A stretch of DNA of 64,000 bases from Modestobacter sp. VKM Ac-2984 (GCF_026967985.1 NZ_JAPVBJ010000006.1:186001-250000), one strand, 5' to 3'. Counted from the stretch's first letter, positions 41,562 to 49,863 are shown. The notes: generated by a model not told the origin, from the letters alone. Program-made: numbers and translations.

Positions 41562-42466
41562 CGGGGTGGCTCCGGCAGCTGCTGGCCGACGGGCTGGTGT
41601 GCGGCGACGAACCGCTGCGGCCACACGTCGGCGATGGCGTCGGGCGACCAGCCGGTGCCGTCGGCGAGCTCCACGACCACCTCGGTGGGGTGGGTCCACA
41701 GGGCGAGCCGGTCGCCGCCGATGCCCACGGCCTGCCCGGTGATGTCGGCGGCGGCGTCGGAGGCGAGGAAGGCGACCAGGCCGGCGGCGTCGGCGGGGCT
41801 GCCGAAGCCCAGCTCCTGGCGGGCGTAGGCCGGCAGCGGATCCCCGGCGGTGAGGGCGTCGACGTAGGGCCTGAGGAAGGGCACGGTCTCGGTCATCGCG
41901 GTCGCGGCGACCGGGACGACGGCGTTGACGGTGATCTCGGCCCGGGCCAGCTCCATCGCCCAGGTGCGCACCATGCCGACGATCCCGGCCTTGGCGGCGG
42001 CGTAGTTGGTCTGGCCGAAGTTGCCGACCTGGCCGGTGGGGGAGCCGATGCAGATGATCCGGCCGCCCTCGCCCTGCTCGCGCATCCGGACCGCGGCGGC
42101 CCGGGTGCAGGTGAAGGTGCCGCGCAGGTGGGTGGTGAGGACGGCGTCGAACTGCTCGTCGGTCATCTTCCACAGCGTGGTGTCCCGCAGGATGCCGGCG
42201 TTGTTGACCAGCACGTCCAGCCGGCCGAACTCCTCCACCGCCCGGTCGACCAGGGCCTGGGCGGCCTCGCTGCTGCCGACGGCGACGACCTCGGCGACGG
42301 CGGTGCCCCCGGCGTCGGAGATCGACTGCACGGCGGCCTCGGCGACGTCGGGGTCCACGTCGTTGACGACGACGGCGGCCCCGCAGCGGGCGAGTTCGGT
42401 GGCGTAGGCGAGGCCGAGGCCCCGCCCGGATCCGGTGACGACGGCGACCTTGCCGGTCAGGTCCAT
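41558..42466 (-). CDS. couN: Short-chain dehydrogenase, probable 3-hydroxyacyl-CoA dehydrogenase (CouN-like)
   Basis: 302 residues, first gene of the minus-strand operon. Cofactor motif TGSGRGLG at the N-terminus, LVNNAG, and the catalytic Ser-Tyr-Lys set in CIGSPTG and NYAAAK. The C-terminal extension (about 250-302) resembles that of multifunctional-protein-type 3-hydroxyacyl-CoA dehydrogenases. In context it would oxidise the 3-hydroxy-3-arylpropanoyl-CoA formed by the MaoC hydratase to the beta-keto ester. The ATG at 42466 faces the MarR-type gene across a 76-base divergent promoter region containing a TCAACGA half-site. Confidence 0.8.
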   Translation of the reverse strand: MDLTGKVAVVTGSGRGLGLAYATELARCGAAVVVNDVDPDVAEAAVQSISDAGGTAVAEVVAVGSSEAAQALVDRAVEEFGRLDVLVNNAGILRDTTLWKMTDEQFDAVLTTHLRGTFTCTRAAAVRMREQGEGGRIICIGSPTGQVGNFGQTNYAAAKAGIVGMVRTWAMELARAEITVNAVVPVAATAMTETVPFLRPYVDALTAGDPLPAYARQELGFGSPADAAGLVAFLASDAAADITGQAVGIGGDRLALWTHPTEVVVELADGTGWSPDAIADVWPQRFVAAHQPVGQQLPEPPR

Positions 42467-42542
42467 GAGTGCTCCTTCGATCGGGGCTGGCCAGCGCGGA
42501 CGCTAGGGATGGTGGTGGATGATGTCAACGAATGGAGGTCCC

Positions 42543-43004
42543 ATGGACATCGAGCTCGATCGACCCGGACTGACCGACGACGTCGGGTTCCTGCTCTCCC
42601 GGGCCAGCGGTCGGCTGGTGCGTGCGAGCAACGCCGTGCTCGCCGGGCACGGGCTGCGGGTCCGCCCCTGGTCGGTGCTGGTGCTGGCGTGCGACGCGCC
42701 CGAGGGCGTCTCCCAGCGGGAGCTGGCCGACGTGCTCGGGCTGGACCCCAGTCAGATCGTCCTGCTCGTCGACGAGCTGAGCGCGGCCGCCCTGGTGGAG
42801 CGGCGGCCGTCCCCCGCCGACCGTCGGAACAAGCTGGTCCTCGGCACCGCGGCCGGGCAGGCCGTCCGGGCGGCGGCGGCCCGGGACGTCGAGCTCGCCC
42901 TCGCGGCTGAGCTGGCCGACTTCTCCGCCGGGGAGCGCCAACTGCTGCAGGAGCTGCTGACCCGCCTGGTGTTCGGCGGCGGTTCACCGGCCGGCCGCGG
43001 CTGA
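42543..43004 (+). CDS. couR: MarR-family regulator, probable hydroxycinnamoyl-CoA-responsive repressor (CouR-like)
   Basis: 153 residues from ATG 42543, which has GGAGGTCCC immediately upstream. A winged helix-turn-helix of MarR type is seen in the centre (SQRELADVLGLDPSQIVLLVDEL, then VERRPSPADRRNKLV). It is divergent from the dehydrogenase-first operon, the arrangement in which MarR proteins repress both flanking units. CouR in Rhodococcus releases DNA on binding p-hydroxycinnamoyl-CoA thioesters. A palindrome with the same TCAACGA/TCGTTGA core lies just downstream of this gene (43060-43076), suggesting that it also controls the next transcript. Confidence 0.78.
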   Translation: MDIELDRPGLTDDVGFLLSRASGRLVRASNAVLAGHGLRVRPWSVLVLACDAPEGVSQRELADVLGLDPSQIVLLVDELSAAALVERRPSPADRRNKLVLGTAAGQAVRAAAARDVELALAAELADFSAGERQLLQELLTRLVFGGGSPAGRG

Positions 43005-43059
43005 CCGGGGTCGCGACGGAAGGGCTGGCCGTCGCCGGGTGTGACGTGCATCATGACCA

Positions 43060-43076
43060 ACATCAATCGTTGATGT
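43060..43076 (+). promoter_or_regulatory. Perfect palindrome, candidate MarR operator before the solute-binding protein gene
   Basis: ACATCAA-TCG-TTGATGT is a 17-base perfect inverted repeat with a 3-base spacer, 28 bases ahead of the ATG at 43105. A related half-site TCGTTGACATC (minus strand) lies between the divergent MarR-type and dehydrogenase genes at about 42517-42530. Size and symmetry suit a MarR dimer. Confidence 0.55.
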
Positions 43077-43104
43077 CGTCATGTTTCTCATTGAGGAGAG
43101 CGCG

Positions 43105-44082
43105 ATGGTGCGGAAGCCGGTCCCTGTCCTGGTCGCGGTCCTGCTGGCGCTCGCTGCCTGCGGAGGGGAGGCCGAGCAGTCGTCGGATGCCGCGACGGGC
43201 TCGTCCGGGGAGTTGCGTGAGGTCTCCGTCGGGATGCTGCCGATCCTGCCGACCGCGGCCCTGTACGCGGGCATCGAGCAGGGGTTCTTCGCCGACCAGG
43301 GGCTCCAGCTGGAGGTGGCGACCGGTCAGGGTGGGGCGGCGTTGTTGCCGGCCGTCCTCTCCGGTGACCTCCAGTTCGCCACCAGCAACCCGGTCTCCCT
43401 GCTGCAGGCCCGGGAGCGCGGGCTGGACGTGGAGGTGGTCACCCACTGGACCTCCGCGCTGTCGTCGGGGGAGAGCGACGTCAACGCCGTCGTCGCCGCG
43501 CCGGGCTCCGGGATCGACTCGGCCGCAGACCTGGAGGGCAAGCGGGTGGCCGTGAACACGCTCAACGGCATGGGCGGGCTCACCATCCGCGAGGCCGTGC
43601 GCCAGGACGGCGGCGACCCGGACGCCGTGTCCTTCCTCGAGCTGGGCTTCCCCGACATGCCCGCCGCACTGGCGGCCGGCAACGTCGACGCGGTCTGGGT
43701 GCCCGAGCCCTTCCTGAGCAGCCTCCAGGCCGAGGGCAACACCGTGGTCACCCACCCGAGCCTGGAGTCGGTCGCGGGGCACCCCACCCAGCTGTTCTTC
43801 ACCTCCGGGCAGCTCGCCGAGAGCGACCCGGAGCTGGTCGCGGACATGACCGCGGCGCTGGAGGAGACGCTCGCCTACGCCGAGGAGAACCCCGACGCGG
43901 TCAAGGCCCAGATCCCCCAGGTGCTCCCGCAGTTGCCGGCCGAGGTGGCCCAAGCCGTGCGACTGGAGGAGTTCGGCACCGACCTGCGCCGTGCGGAGCT
44001 CGCGGAGCTGGGCCGGCTGATGGAGGAGGACGGCCTGATCGAGGAGTCGGCGGACCTGGACGGGCTGCTCCCCGAGGAGTGA
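43105..44082 (+). CDS. NMT1/SsuA-type substrate-binding lipoprotein, probably for aromatic acids
   Basis: 325 residues. ATG 43105 follows GAGGAGAG; a signal peptide with lipobox LAAC (Cys about residue 19) precedes the mature part. The fold is that of nitrate/sulfonate/taurine-type binding proteins: VSVGMLPILPTAALYAGIEQGFF, TGQGGAALLPAVLSGDLQF, DLEGKRVAVNTL and AAGNVDAVWVPEPF. No permease or ATPase gene accompanies it in this window, so it is either an orphan receptor or uses a complex encoded elsewhere. It lies between the hydroxycinnamate and vanillate genes and behind a MarR-type palindrome, so uptake of a methoxylated aromatic acid is a reasonable guess. Confidence 0.82.
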   Translation: MVRKPVPVLVAVLLALAACGGEAEQSSDAATGSSGELREVSVGMLPILPTAALYAGIEQGFFADQGLQLEVATGQGGAALLPAVLSGDLQFATSNPVSLLQARERGLDVEVVTHWTSALSSGESDVNAVVAAPGSGIDSAADLEGKRVAVNTLNGMGGLTIREAVRQDGGDPDAVSFLELGFPDMPAALAAGNVDAVWVPEPFLSSLQAEGNTVVTHPSLESVAGHPTQLFFTSGQLAESDPELVADMTAALEETLAYAEENPDAVKAQIPQVLPQLPAEVAQAVRLEEFGTDLRRAELAELGRLMEEDGLIEESADLDGLLPEE

Positions 44083-44101
44083 CGCGGCCGGGAGCTGCCG
44101 G

Positions 44102-44130
44102 ATGGGGCTTCCACCACATGGAAGCCCCAT
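44102..44130 (+). terminator. Perfect 12-bp hairpin between binding-protein and oxygenase genes
   Basis: ATGGGGCTTCCA pairs with TGGAAGCCCCAT around a 5-base loop CCACA, 19 bases after the binding-protein stop and 67 before the oxygenase start. It may terminate the upstream transcript or tune read-through into the oxygenase genes. Confidence 0.6.
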
Positions 44131-44196
44131 GGGCGGACGGGCGTGATGGGCGTCACCGTGGAGGCGTCGAAGAGGACACCAGCGGGAGGAACACCC

Positions 44197-45285
44197 ATGA
44201 CGTCGATCGTGCGCAACCAGTGGTATGTGGCCGCCTACGGCCGCGAGGTCGGCCGCGAGCTGTTCAGCCGCACGATCTGCGGGGAGTCGATCCTCTTCTG
44301 GCGGACCGAGGCCGGCGAGGTCACCGCGATGAGCGACCGCTGCGTGCACCGCCGGTTCCCGCTCTCCCAGGAGCCCAGTCACCTGGTCGGCGACACCGTC
44401 GTCTGCGGGTACCACGGCTTCACCTACGGCGCCGACGGCGGCTGCGTGGCGGTGCCCGGGCAGACCCGGGTGCCGCGCACCGCCCGGCTGAAGAGCTACC
44501 CGGTCGTCGAGCAGGACAGCTTCGTCTGGGTGTTCATCGGCGACGCCGAGAAGGCCGAGGGCGCCACGATCCCGCGGGCGCCGTGGCTGGCCCAGGAGGG
44601 CTGGACGACGGTCAGCGGGATGGAGCCACTCGCCGCCCGGGCGAGCCTGCTCGTGGACAACCTGATGGACCTCTCGCACGAGACCTACCTGCACGGCGGG
44701 TACATCGGGACGCCGGAGGTGGCGAACACCCCGATCACCACCGAGGTCGACGACGCCGCCGGGGTCGTCTACGTCAGCCGGCACATGGCCGACGCGGAGT
44801 GTCCGCCGTTCTACGCGAAGAGCACCGGCATCACCGGTCGGATCACCCGCTGGCAGGACATCGAGTTCACCCCGCCCTGCCTGTACAAGCTGCACAGCCG
44901 GATCGCCCCGGTCGGGGTGCTGCCGAACGACGACGGCACCGACCCGGACGCCTTCCACGTCGAGGTCGTCTACGCGATCACCCCGGAGACGGAGTCGACC
45001 ACGCACGACTTCTGGGCCGTGGCCCGCGACTTCGCCCTCGACGACGAGGGGGTGTCGGAGTTCCTGCGGGAGAGCAACCGCACCGTCGTCCTGCAGGACG
45101 TCGTCGCCCTCGACGTGCTGGAGAAGGTGCTCACCGGCGAGCCGGACGGCTACCAGGAGCTCTCCATCAACATCGACACCGGCGGCCTGGCCGCCCGGCG
45201 GATCATCGCCCGGCTGGCCGCCGAGGGCGCCGGCGAGGACGCGCCGGCCACGCCCTCCCGCACCCCCGTGGCGGCCAACCGGTGA
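44197..45285 (+). CDS. vanA: Rieske aromatic oxygenase, probable vanillate O-demethylase oxygenase component
   Basis: 362 residues from ATG 44197 behind GGGAGGAAC. The N-terminal Rieske [2Fe-2S] domain shows C49-V-H51 and C70-G-Y-H73. The catalytic domain carries the mononuclear iron motif NLMDLSHETYLH. N-terminal MTSIVRNQWYVAAYGREV is characteristic of VanA-type enzymes, which open with N-W-Y-V-A. It would demethylate vanillate to protocatechuate and formaldehyde using electrons from the reductase encoded 430 bases downstream. Vanillate is the expected product of ferulate degradation by the adjacent cou-type operon. A related methoxy-aromatic is the alternative substrate. Confidence 0.82.
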   Translation: MTSIVRNQWYVAAYGREVGRELFSRTICGESILFWRTEAGEVTAMSDRCVHRRFPLSQEPSHLVGDTVVCGYHGFTYGADGGCVAVPGQTRVPRTARLKSYPVVEQDSFVWVFIGDAEKAEGATIPRAPWLAQEGWTTVSGMEPLAARASLLVDNLMDLSHETYLHGGYIGTPEVANTPITTEVDDAAGVVYVSRHMADAECPPFYAKSTGITGRITRWQDIEFTPPCLYKLHSRIAPVGVLPNDDGTDPDAFHVEVVYAITPETESTTHDFWAVARDFALDDEGVSEFLRESNRTVVLQDVVALDVLEKVLTGEPDGYQELSINIDTGGLAARRIIARLAAEGAGEDAPATPSRTPVAANR

Positions 45286-45605
45286 CCGGCGTCCCCGAGC
45301 CCCGGGACGGGTCGCGCACCGAGCACGGGCTGTCGCTGCCCGCCCCACGTCAGGTGCTCGAAGGGGAGCAGGTGCTGCGGGTGAACTGGCTGCCCGGCTC
45401 CGACCGGCTGCGCGGCCTGTGCCACTGCGGTGCGGAGGCCGAGGCGTCGGATCCGGTGGAGATGTGGGAGTGGCTGCTGGCCCACCCCGACCACCCGGCG
45501 GACGGCCCGGCCGAGCCCCCGGCAGCGGGCCCACTGCCCGCGCCCCCGGCCCACCTGGTGACCGACCCGCTGGTGATCGTCCGCCGGGCCCCCGTCCCCG
45601 CCTGA
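45282..45605 (+). CDS. Small hypothetical protein coupled to the oxygenase
   Basis: 107 residues from GTG 45282, overlapping the oxygenase stop by 4 bases. The middle part (EGEQVLRVNWLPGSDRLRG, LCHCGAEAEASDPVEMWEWLL) looks like a small folded domain with a CHC pair, and the last 35 residues are proline/alanine-rich. I do not recognise a family. Translational coupling to a Rieske oxygenase suggests an accessory role in the demethylase, for example in assembly, but nothing in the sequence proves it. Confidence 0.6.
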   Translation: MTGVPEPRDGSRTEHGLSLPAPRQVLEGEQVLRVNWLPGSDRLRGLCHCGAEAEASDPVEMWEWLLAHPDHPADGPAEPPAAGPLPAPPAHLVTDPLVIVRRAPVPA

Positions 45606-45712
45606 AGAAGGACCCCGCTGCCCCCCACCGCTCGCGAGCTCGCGGCGGGCCCTGCAGCGGGGCCGGGGCGGGATCTGCGGATGCGAGCGGTGGCCACACG
45701 ACGAGGAGAGCA

Positions 45713-46690
45713 GTGCACAGCACCCATGACGAGGTGGACCTGCGGCTGCAGGTGGCCCGGCGGACGACCGGCGCCGAGGGCGTCGTCGTCCTCGAACTGC
45801 GCGACCCGACCGGGGCCGACCTGCCGGCCTGGTCGCCCGGCGCGCACGTCGACCTGCTGCTGCCCGGCGGGCTGACCCGGCAGTACTCGCTGTGCGGCGA
45901 CCCGCACGACCGGGCGGTCTGGCAGATCGGGGTGCTCCGCGAGCCCGCCGGCCGGGGTGGCTCGGCGCTGGTGCACGACCAGCTGCAGGAGGGCACGGAG
46001 ATCGACGTCCGGGGGCCGCGGAACCACTTCGAGCTGGTGCCCGCCCCGCGGTACGTGTTCCTCGCCGGGGGCATCGGCATCACCCCGATCCTGCCGATGG
46101 CCGCCGCCGCGGAGGAGGCCGGCGCCACCTGGGAGTTCCACTACGGCGGACGCACCCGGACGTCGATGGCCTTCCTGGACGCGCTGGAGGCGCTGGAGGC
46201 GCAGACCGGGCACGGCCTGCGGGTCACGCTGCACCCGCAGGACGAGGTGGGGCTGATCGACCTCGACCGCGTCCTGGGCACCCCGCAGCCGGACACGAAG
46301 GTGTACTGCTGCGGCCCCGAGCCGCTGCTGGCGGCGGTGGAGCAGCGCTGCGCCGACTGGCCGCCCGGGGCGCTGCACGTGGAACGATTCGCCCCGAAGG
46401 AGCAGGGCGAGCGGGTGCTCAGCGGCGACTTCGACGTCGAGCTGACGCTGTCGGGCACGACGCTGACCGTCCCGCCGGACAAGTCGATCCTGCAGGTCGT
46501 GGAGGAGGCGGGCATCCCGGTCCTCTCCTCGTGCCAGGAGGGGACGTGCGGCACGTGCGAGACCGGAGTGCTGGAGGGGACCGTCGACCACCGCGACTCG
46601 CTGCTGACCCCGGAGGAGCAGGCGGCGAACGACACGATGTTCATCTGCGTCTCCCGAGCCGCGTGTCCCAAGCTCGTCCTGGAGCTCTGA
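45713..46690 (+). CDS. vanB: Vanillate demethylase-type reductase (FNR-like plus plant-type ferredoxin)
   Basis: 325 residues from GTG 45713 behind GAGGAGAG. Order of domains: flavin-binding barrel with RQYSLCGDP, NAD-binding domain with FLAGGIGITPILPM and YCCGPEPLL, and a C-terminal [2Fe-2S] domain with CQEGTCGTCETGV and a final cysteine in CVSRAACP. This is the phthalate dioxygenase reductase/VanB family, which passes electrons from NADH to the Rieske oxygenase. An internal GTG overlaps the start of the IclR-type gene. Confidence 0.85.
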   Translation: MHSTHDEVDLRLQVARRTTGAEGVVVLELRDPTGADLPAWSPGAHVDLLLPGGLTRQYSLCGDPHDRAVWQIGVLREPAGRGGSALVHDQLQEGTEIDVRGPRNHFELVPAPRYVFLAGGIGITPILPMAAAAEEAGATWEFHYGGRTRTSMAFLDALEALEAQTGHGLRVTLHPQDEVGLIDLDRVLGTPQPDTKVYCCGPEPLLAAVEQRCADWPPGALHVERFAPKEQGERVLSGDFDVELTLSGTTLTVPPDKSILQVVEEAGIPVLSSCQEGTCGTCETGVLEGTVDHRDSLLTPEEQAANDTMFICVSRAACPKLVLEL

Positions 46691-47457
46691 GCCCGGCCGG
46701 GCCAGCGGCACGGCGGACGGCGGGCAGCAAGGTGCTCGCCGTCCTCGACGCCTTCACCCGGGACCGGCGTGCGCTGACCCTCTCCGAGATCGCCCGGGCC
46801 ACCGACGTCCCGTTGTCGACCGCGCACCGGCTGATCGCCGAGCTCTGCAACTGGGGCGGGCTGGAGCGCGACCCCGACGGCCGGTACCGCGTGGGGCTGC
46901 GGCTGTGGGAGCTCGGCGCGCTGGCGCCGCGCGGTCTGGGTCTGCGGGAGGCGGCCCTGCCGTTCATGGAGGACCTCTACGAGGTGACCCACGAGAACGT
47001 GCAGCTGGCGGTGCGGGACGGCGTCGAGGTGGTCTTCGTCGAGCGGTTCGCCGCCCGGGACGCGGTCGCGGTCTACACCGAGGTCGGGGGGCGGTTCGCG
47101 CTGCCGCCGACCGGGGTCGGGCTGGTGCTGCTCGCGCACGCGCCACCCGAGGTGCAGGAGCAGGTGCTGGCCGCCCCGCTGCGCCGGTACACCGCGCAGA
47201 CGATCACCGACCCGGTGCAGCTGCGCCGGGTCCTGGCCGAGGTCCGCCGTGCCGGGGTGGCGGTCAGCGACCGGCAGGTCACCGACGACGCGGTCTCGGT
47301 GGCTGCGCCGATCTCCGCCCGCGGCGAGGTGGTCGCGGCGCTGTCGATCGTGGTGCGGGGCAGCTCCCCGGCCGCCGTCCGGCCGATGGCGCCCGGCGTC
47401 CGGGCCGCCGCCCGCGCGATCAGCCGGACCCTGGCCGGAGGCCCTCCCGACGGCTGA
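46663..47457 (+). CDS. IclR-family transcriptional regulator
   Basis: 264 residues if started at GTG 46663, inside the end of the reductase gene; the exact start is uncertain because no strong ribosome site is visible. The winged helix-turn-helix (KVLAVLDAFTRDRRALTLSE, then IARATDVPLSTAHRLIAEL) is followed by an IclR effector-binding GAF-like domain with YEVTHENVQLAVRDG, ALPPTGVGLVLLA and SDRQVTDDAVSVAAPI. Placed on the same strand at the end of the demethylase genes, it probably controls them in response to vanillate or a ring-cleavage intermediate. Confidence 0.82.
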   Translation: MSQARPGALSPAGPAARRTAGSKVLAVLDAFTRDRRALTLSEIARATDVPLSTAHRLIAELCNWGGLERDPDGRYRVGLRLWELGALAPRGLGLREAALPFMEDLYEVTHENVQLAVRDGVEVVFVERFAARDAVAVYTEVGGRFALPPTGVGLVLLAHAPPEVQEQVLAAPLRRYTAQTITDPVQLRRVLAEVRRAGVAVSDRQVTDDAVSVAAPISARGEVVAALSIVVRGSSPAAVRPMAPGVRAAARAISRTLAGGPPDG

Positions 47458-47581
47458 GGTACGGCGCGCTGCCGGACTCCCGGAGTTCTCCCGATGATCT
47501 TCTGGGTGTCACCCGTTGGTCTGCACCGGCGACGCAGAGTTCCCGCGACAGATGCAGCACGGACTATGCGGGAGCGCCTCG

Positions 47582-49264
47582 ATGAGCCACGACCACGACC
47601 ACCCCCACCACGACCACGGCCACTCCCACGGCGCGGTCTCCGGCGTGGAGGGCACCTGGGCCGACCCGCAGGCCGACGACCCGTTGTCGGTGTCGCGTCG
47701 CGCCTTCCTGGCAACCACCGCCGTCGTCGCCGGTGCCGCTGCCGGGCTGGGCAGCGCCGTCACCGGCATGGGCCAGGGCGTCGCTGCCGCCGCAGGTGCC
47801 GGGACGACGACGAACGCCTGGACCGGGCGCACCCGGTACTACGCCGGTGACCACCACATCCACACCAAGTACTCGCCGGACGCGCAGTACGACGTGGCGA
47901 CGCAGATCATCAAGGGCCGGCAGTACGGCCTGGACTGGATGGTCATCACCGACCACGGTGGCGTCGCGCACCAGAAGCTCTCGATCGACAAGATCACCCC
48001 GGAGATCGAGAAGGTCCGCCGGCAGTACGCCGGCACGATGATCTACCAGGGCCTGGAGTGGAACATCCCGGGCGCGGAGCACGCCACGGTCATGCTGCCC
48101 CCGGGCAGCGCGACCGTCGACATCCTGAAGGCCTTCGAGGCCGGCTACGACGGCAGCGTGCTGTCGGCCAAGGGCGTGACCGGGAACGTGGAGCCCTACG
48201 CCATCGAGGCGCTGAAGTACCTGGACAACCAGGTGCGCAACCGGCGCACCGAGATCGCCCTCATGTTCGCCAACCACCCCAGCCGGCAGGGCATCGACAG
48301 CCCGCACGAGATGCGCAACTGGCGGGACGCCGCCCCGCAGGTCGCCGTCGGCATGGAGGGCGCGCCCGGTCACCAGGCCGCCGGCATCCCGACGTCGCAG
48401 GGCGGCCCCGGCAGCGGCCGCGGCTACTACGACAACGCCGGGGCCCGGGCTGACCGGTTCCTGCCCTACCCGCCGGAGTCCTACCGCACCTTCGGTGGCT
48501 TCGACTGGATGACCTCCACCGTCGGCGGCCTCTGGGACTCGCTGCTGTCCGAGGGCAAGCCGTGGTGGGTCACCGCGACGTCGGACTCGCACCGGGTCTT
48601 CCGGGACACCCGTGTCCAGGGGCCGCTGGACTACAACACCAACGGCACCAAGGGCGACGCGGTCGACACCGGCCGTCCGATCACCCAGTACGGCGACTTC
48701 TGGCCCGGCCAGTACAGCAGCACCCTCGTGGGTTCGGACTCCCGTTCCTACGTCGGCATCATGCAGGGCCTGCAGGCCGGCAAGGTCGTGGCCGTGCACG
48801 GCCGGATCATCGAGGGCCTGGACGTGCGGGTCCGCTCGGCGAAGGACGGCGACCCGCAGGGCGCCACGCTCGGTGGCCGCACCTGGGTGCGCCGCGGTGG
48901 TGACGTCACGGTGACCATCACGGTCAAGGTGGCCGGTGGCGCGAACGCCAACGGCGACGTGCCCAAGCTGGCCAAGGTCGACGTCATCAGCGGCCCGGTC
49001 ACCGGTGCCGCGTCCGACCGGGACGTCTTCACCGCCCCGGAGACCGCCGTCGTGAAGACCTTCGAGGTCGGCCGCGGCCGGGCGCAGTGGAAGTTCGAGC
49101 ACACGTTCACGAACGTGGAGCGGTCCTTCTACGTGCGCCTGCGGGGCAGCGACGGCAACCAGCTGGACGCCGCCGGCAACCCGCTCATGGACGTCGTCGG
49201 GGACGCGAACCCGTGGGAGGACCTCTGGTTCTACGCCAACCCGGTCTTCGTCGACGCCGTCTGA
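47582..49264 (+). CDS. Tat-exported PHP-domain metal-dependent hydrolase with His-rich leader
   Basis: 560 residues from ATG 47582. The leader MSHDHDHPHHDHGHSHG is a dense His/Asp stretch. A twin-arginine signal follows (SRRAFLATTAVVAGAAAG). The PHP-like domain begins YYAGDHHIHTKYSPDAQYD and continues with MVITDHGG, LEWNIPGAEH and ATSDSH. Such domains hold two or three metals and hydrolyse phosphoesters. The C-terminus (about 400-560) is beta-rich and may be a binding domain. Tat export of a folded, metal-loaded enzyme is consistent, and the His-rich leader ahead of the Tat motif may help load metal. Substrate unknown. The stop overlaps the next ATG (TGATG). Confidence 0.82.
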   Translation: MSHDHDHPHHDHGHSHGAVSGVEGTWADPQADDPLSVSRRAFLATTAVVAGAAAGLGSAVTGMGQGVAAAAGAGTTTNAWTGRTRYYAGDHHIHTKYSPDAQYDVATQIIKGRQYGLDWMVITDHGGVAHQKLSIDKITPEIEKVRRQYAGTMIYQGLEWNIPGAEHATVMLPPGSATVDILKAFEAGYDGSVLSAKGVTGNVEPYAIEALKYLDNQVRNRRTEIALMFANHPSRQGIDSPHEMRNWRDAAPQVAVGMEGAPGHQAAGIPTSQGGPGSGRGYYDNAGARADRFLPYPPESYRTFGGFDWMTSTVGGLWDSLLSEGKPWWVTATSDSHRVFRDTRVQGPLDYNTNGTKGDAVDTGRPITQYGDFWPGQYSSTLVGSDSRSYVGIMQGLQAGKVVAVHGRIIEGLDVRVRSAKDGDPQGATLGGRTWVRRGGDVTVTITVKVAGGANANGDVPKLAKVDVISGPVTGAASDRDVFTAPETAVVKTFEVGRGRAQWKFEHTFTNVERSFYVRLRGSDGNQLDAAGNPLMDVVGDANPWEDLWFYANPVFVDAV

Positions 49265-49860
49265 TGACCGCCTCGCTGACGGCGGTCTGGTGGGGCGGGG
49301 CGCCGGTGGACGACCAGATCGCCGACGCCCACCTCCTGGCGGCGGTCGACGAGGCGCTGTCCGGCTCGGGAGCCGAGGCGGAGCTGGTCTGCACCCACGT
49401 GGACAGCTCCGCCCCGGCGCCCCGCATCGGCGTCTCGGTCCGGCTGACCGGGGAGCCCGCCGACCCGGCGGCGACCCGGTCGGCCCTGGCCCGGGCGTTG
49501 GCCGGCCCGGTGGTGGCCGGGGACGCCGACGAGGCCGAGGTCGTCGGCCCGGCCCGGACGGCGCTGCGCGAGGCCGGTGCCGGTGAGGCCGGCCGGGCGA
49601 TCCGCTTCCCGGGTCAGGCCTCGGTCACCGGGCGGGTCTCCGTGGCCGACCTGATCGCCGCCACCGCGATCGACCAGGTCGTCGGGATCGGCGTGGAGCC
49701 GGCCGGCACCGACGTCGTGGACACCGGGCCGAACGGGTTCCTGCGGCCGCGGTTCTCCGGCGGCCGGCTGGCCCTGCTGGTCGAGCGAGCGGCCGGGGGC
49801 GTGCTCCAGCCGTTCGAGATCGAGAGCCCGCACCAGTGCTGCGAGGGCGGAGGGCACTGA
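49264..49860 (+). CDS. Hypothetical protein coupled to the PHP hydrolase gene
   Basis: 198 residues, no signal peptide or membrane segment. ATG 49264 overlaps the PHP gene stop by one base, so the two are coupled. Composition is alanine-, valine- and aspartate-rich with alternating beta/alpha character; the C-terminus ends SPHQCCEGGGH with a vicinal cysteine pair and a histidine that could bind metal. I cannot name a family. A strong bidirectional hairpin follows 4 bases after the stop. Confidence 0.65.
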   Translation: MTASLTAVWWGGAPVDDQIADAHLLAAVDEALSGSGAEAELVCTHVDSSAPAPRIGVSVRLTGEPADPAATRSALARALAGPVVAGDADEAEVVGPARTALREAGAGEAGRAIRFPGQASVTGRVSVADLIAATAIDQVVGIGVEPAGTDVVDTGPNGFLRPRFSGGRLALLVERAAGGVLQPFEIESPHQCCEGGGH

Positions 49861-49863
49861 GCA

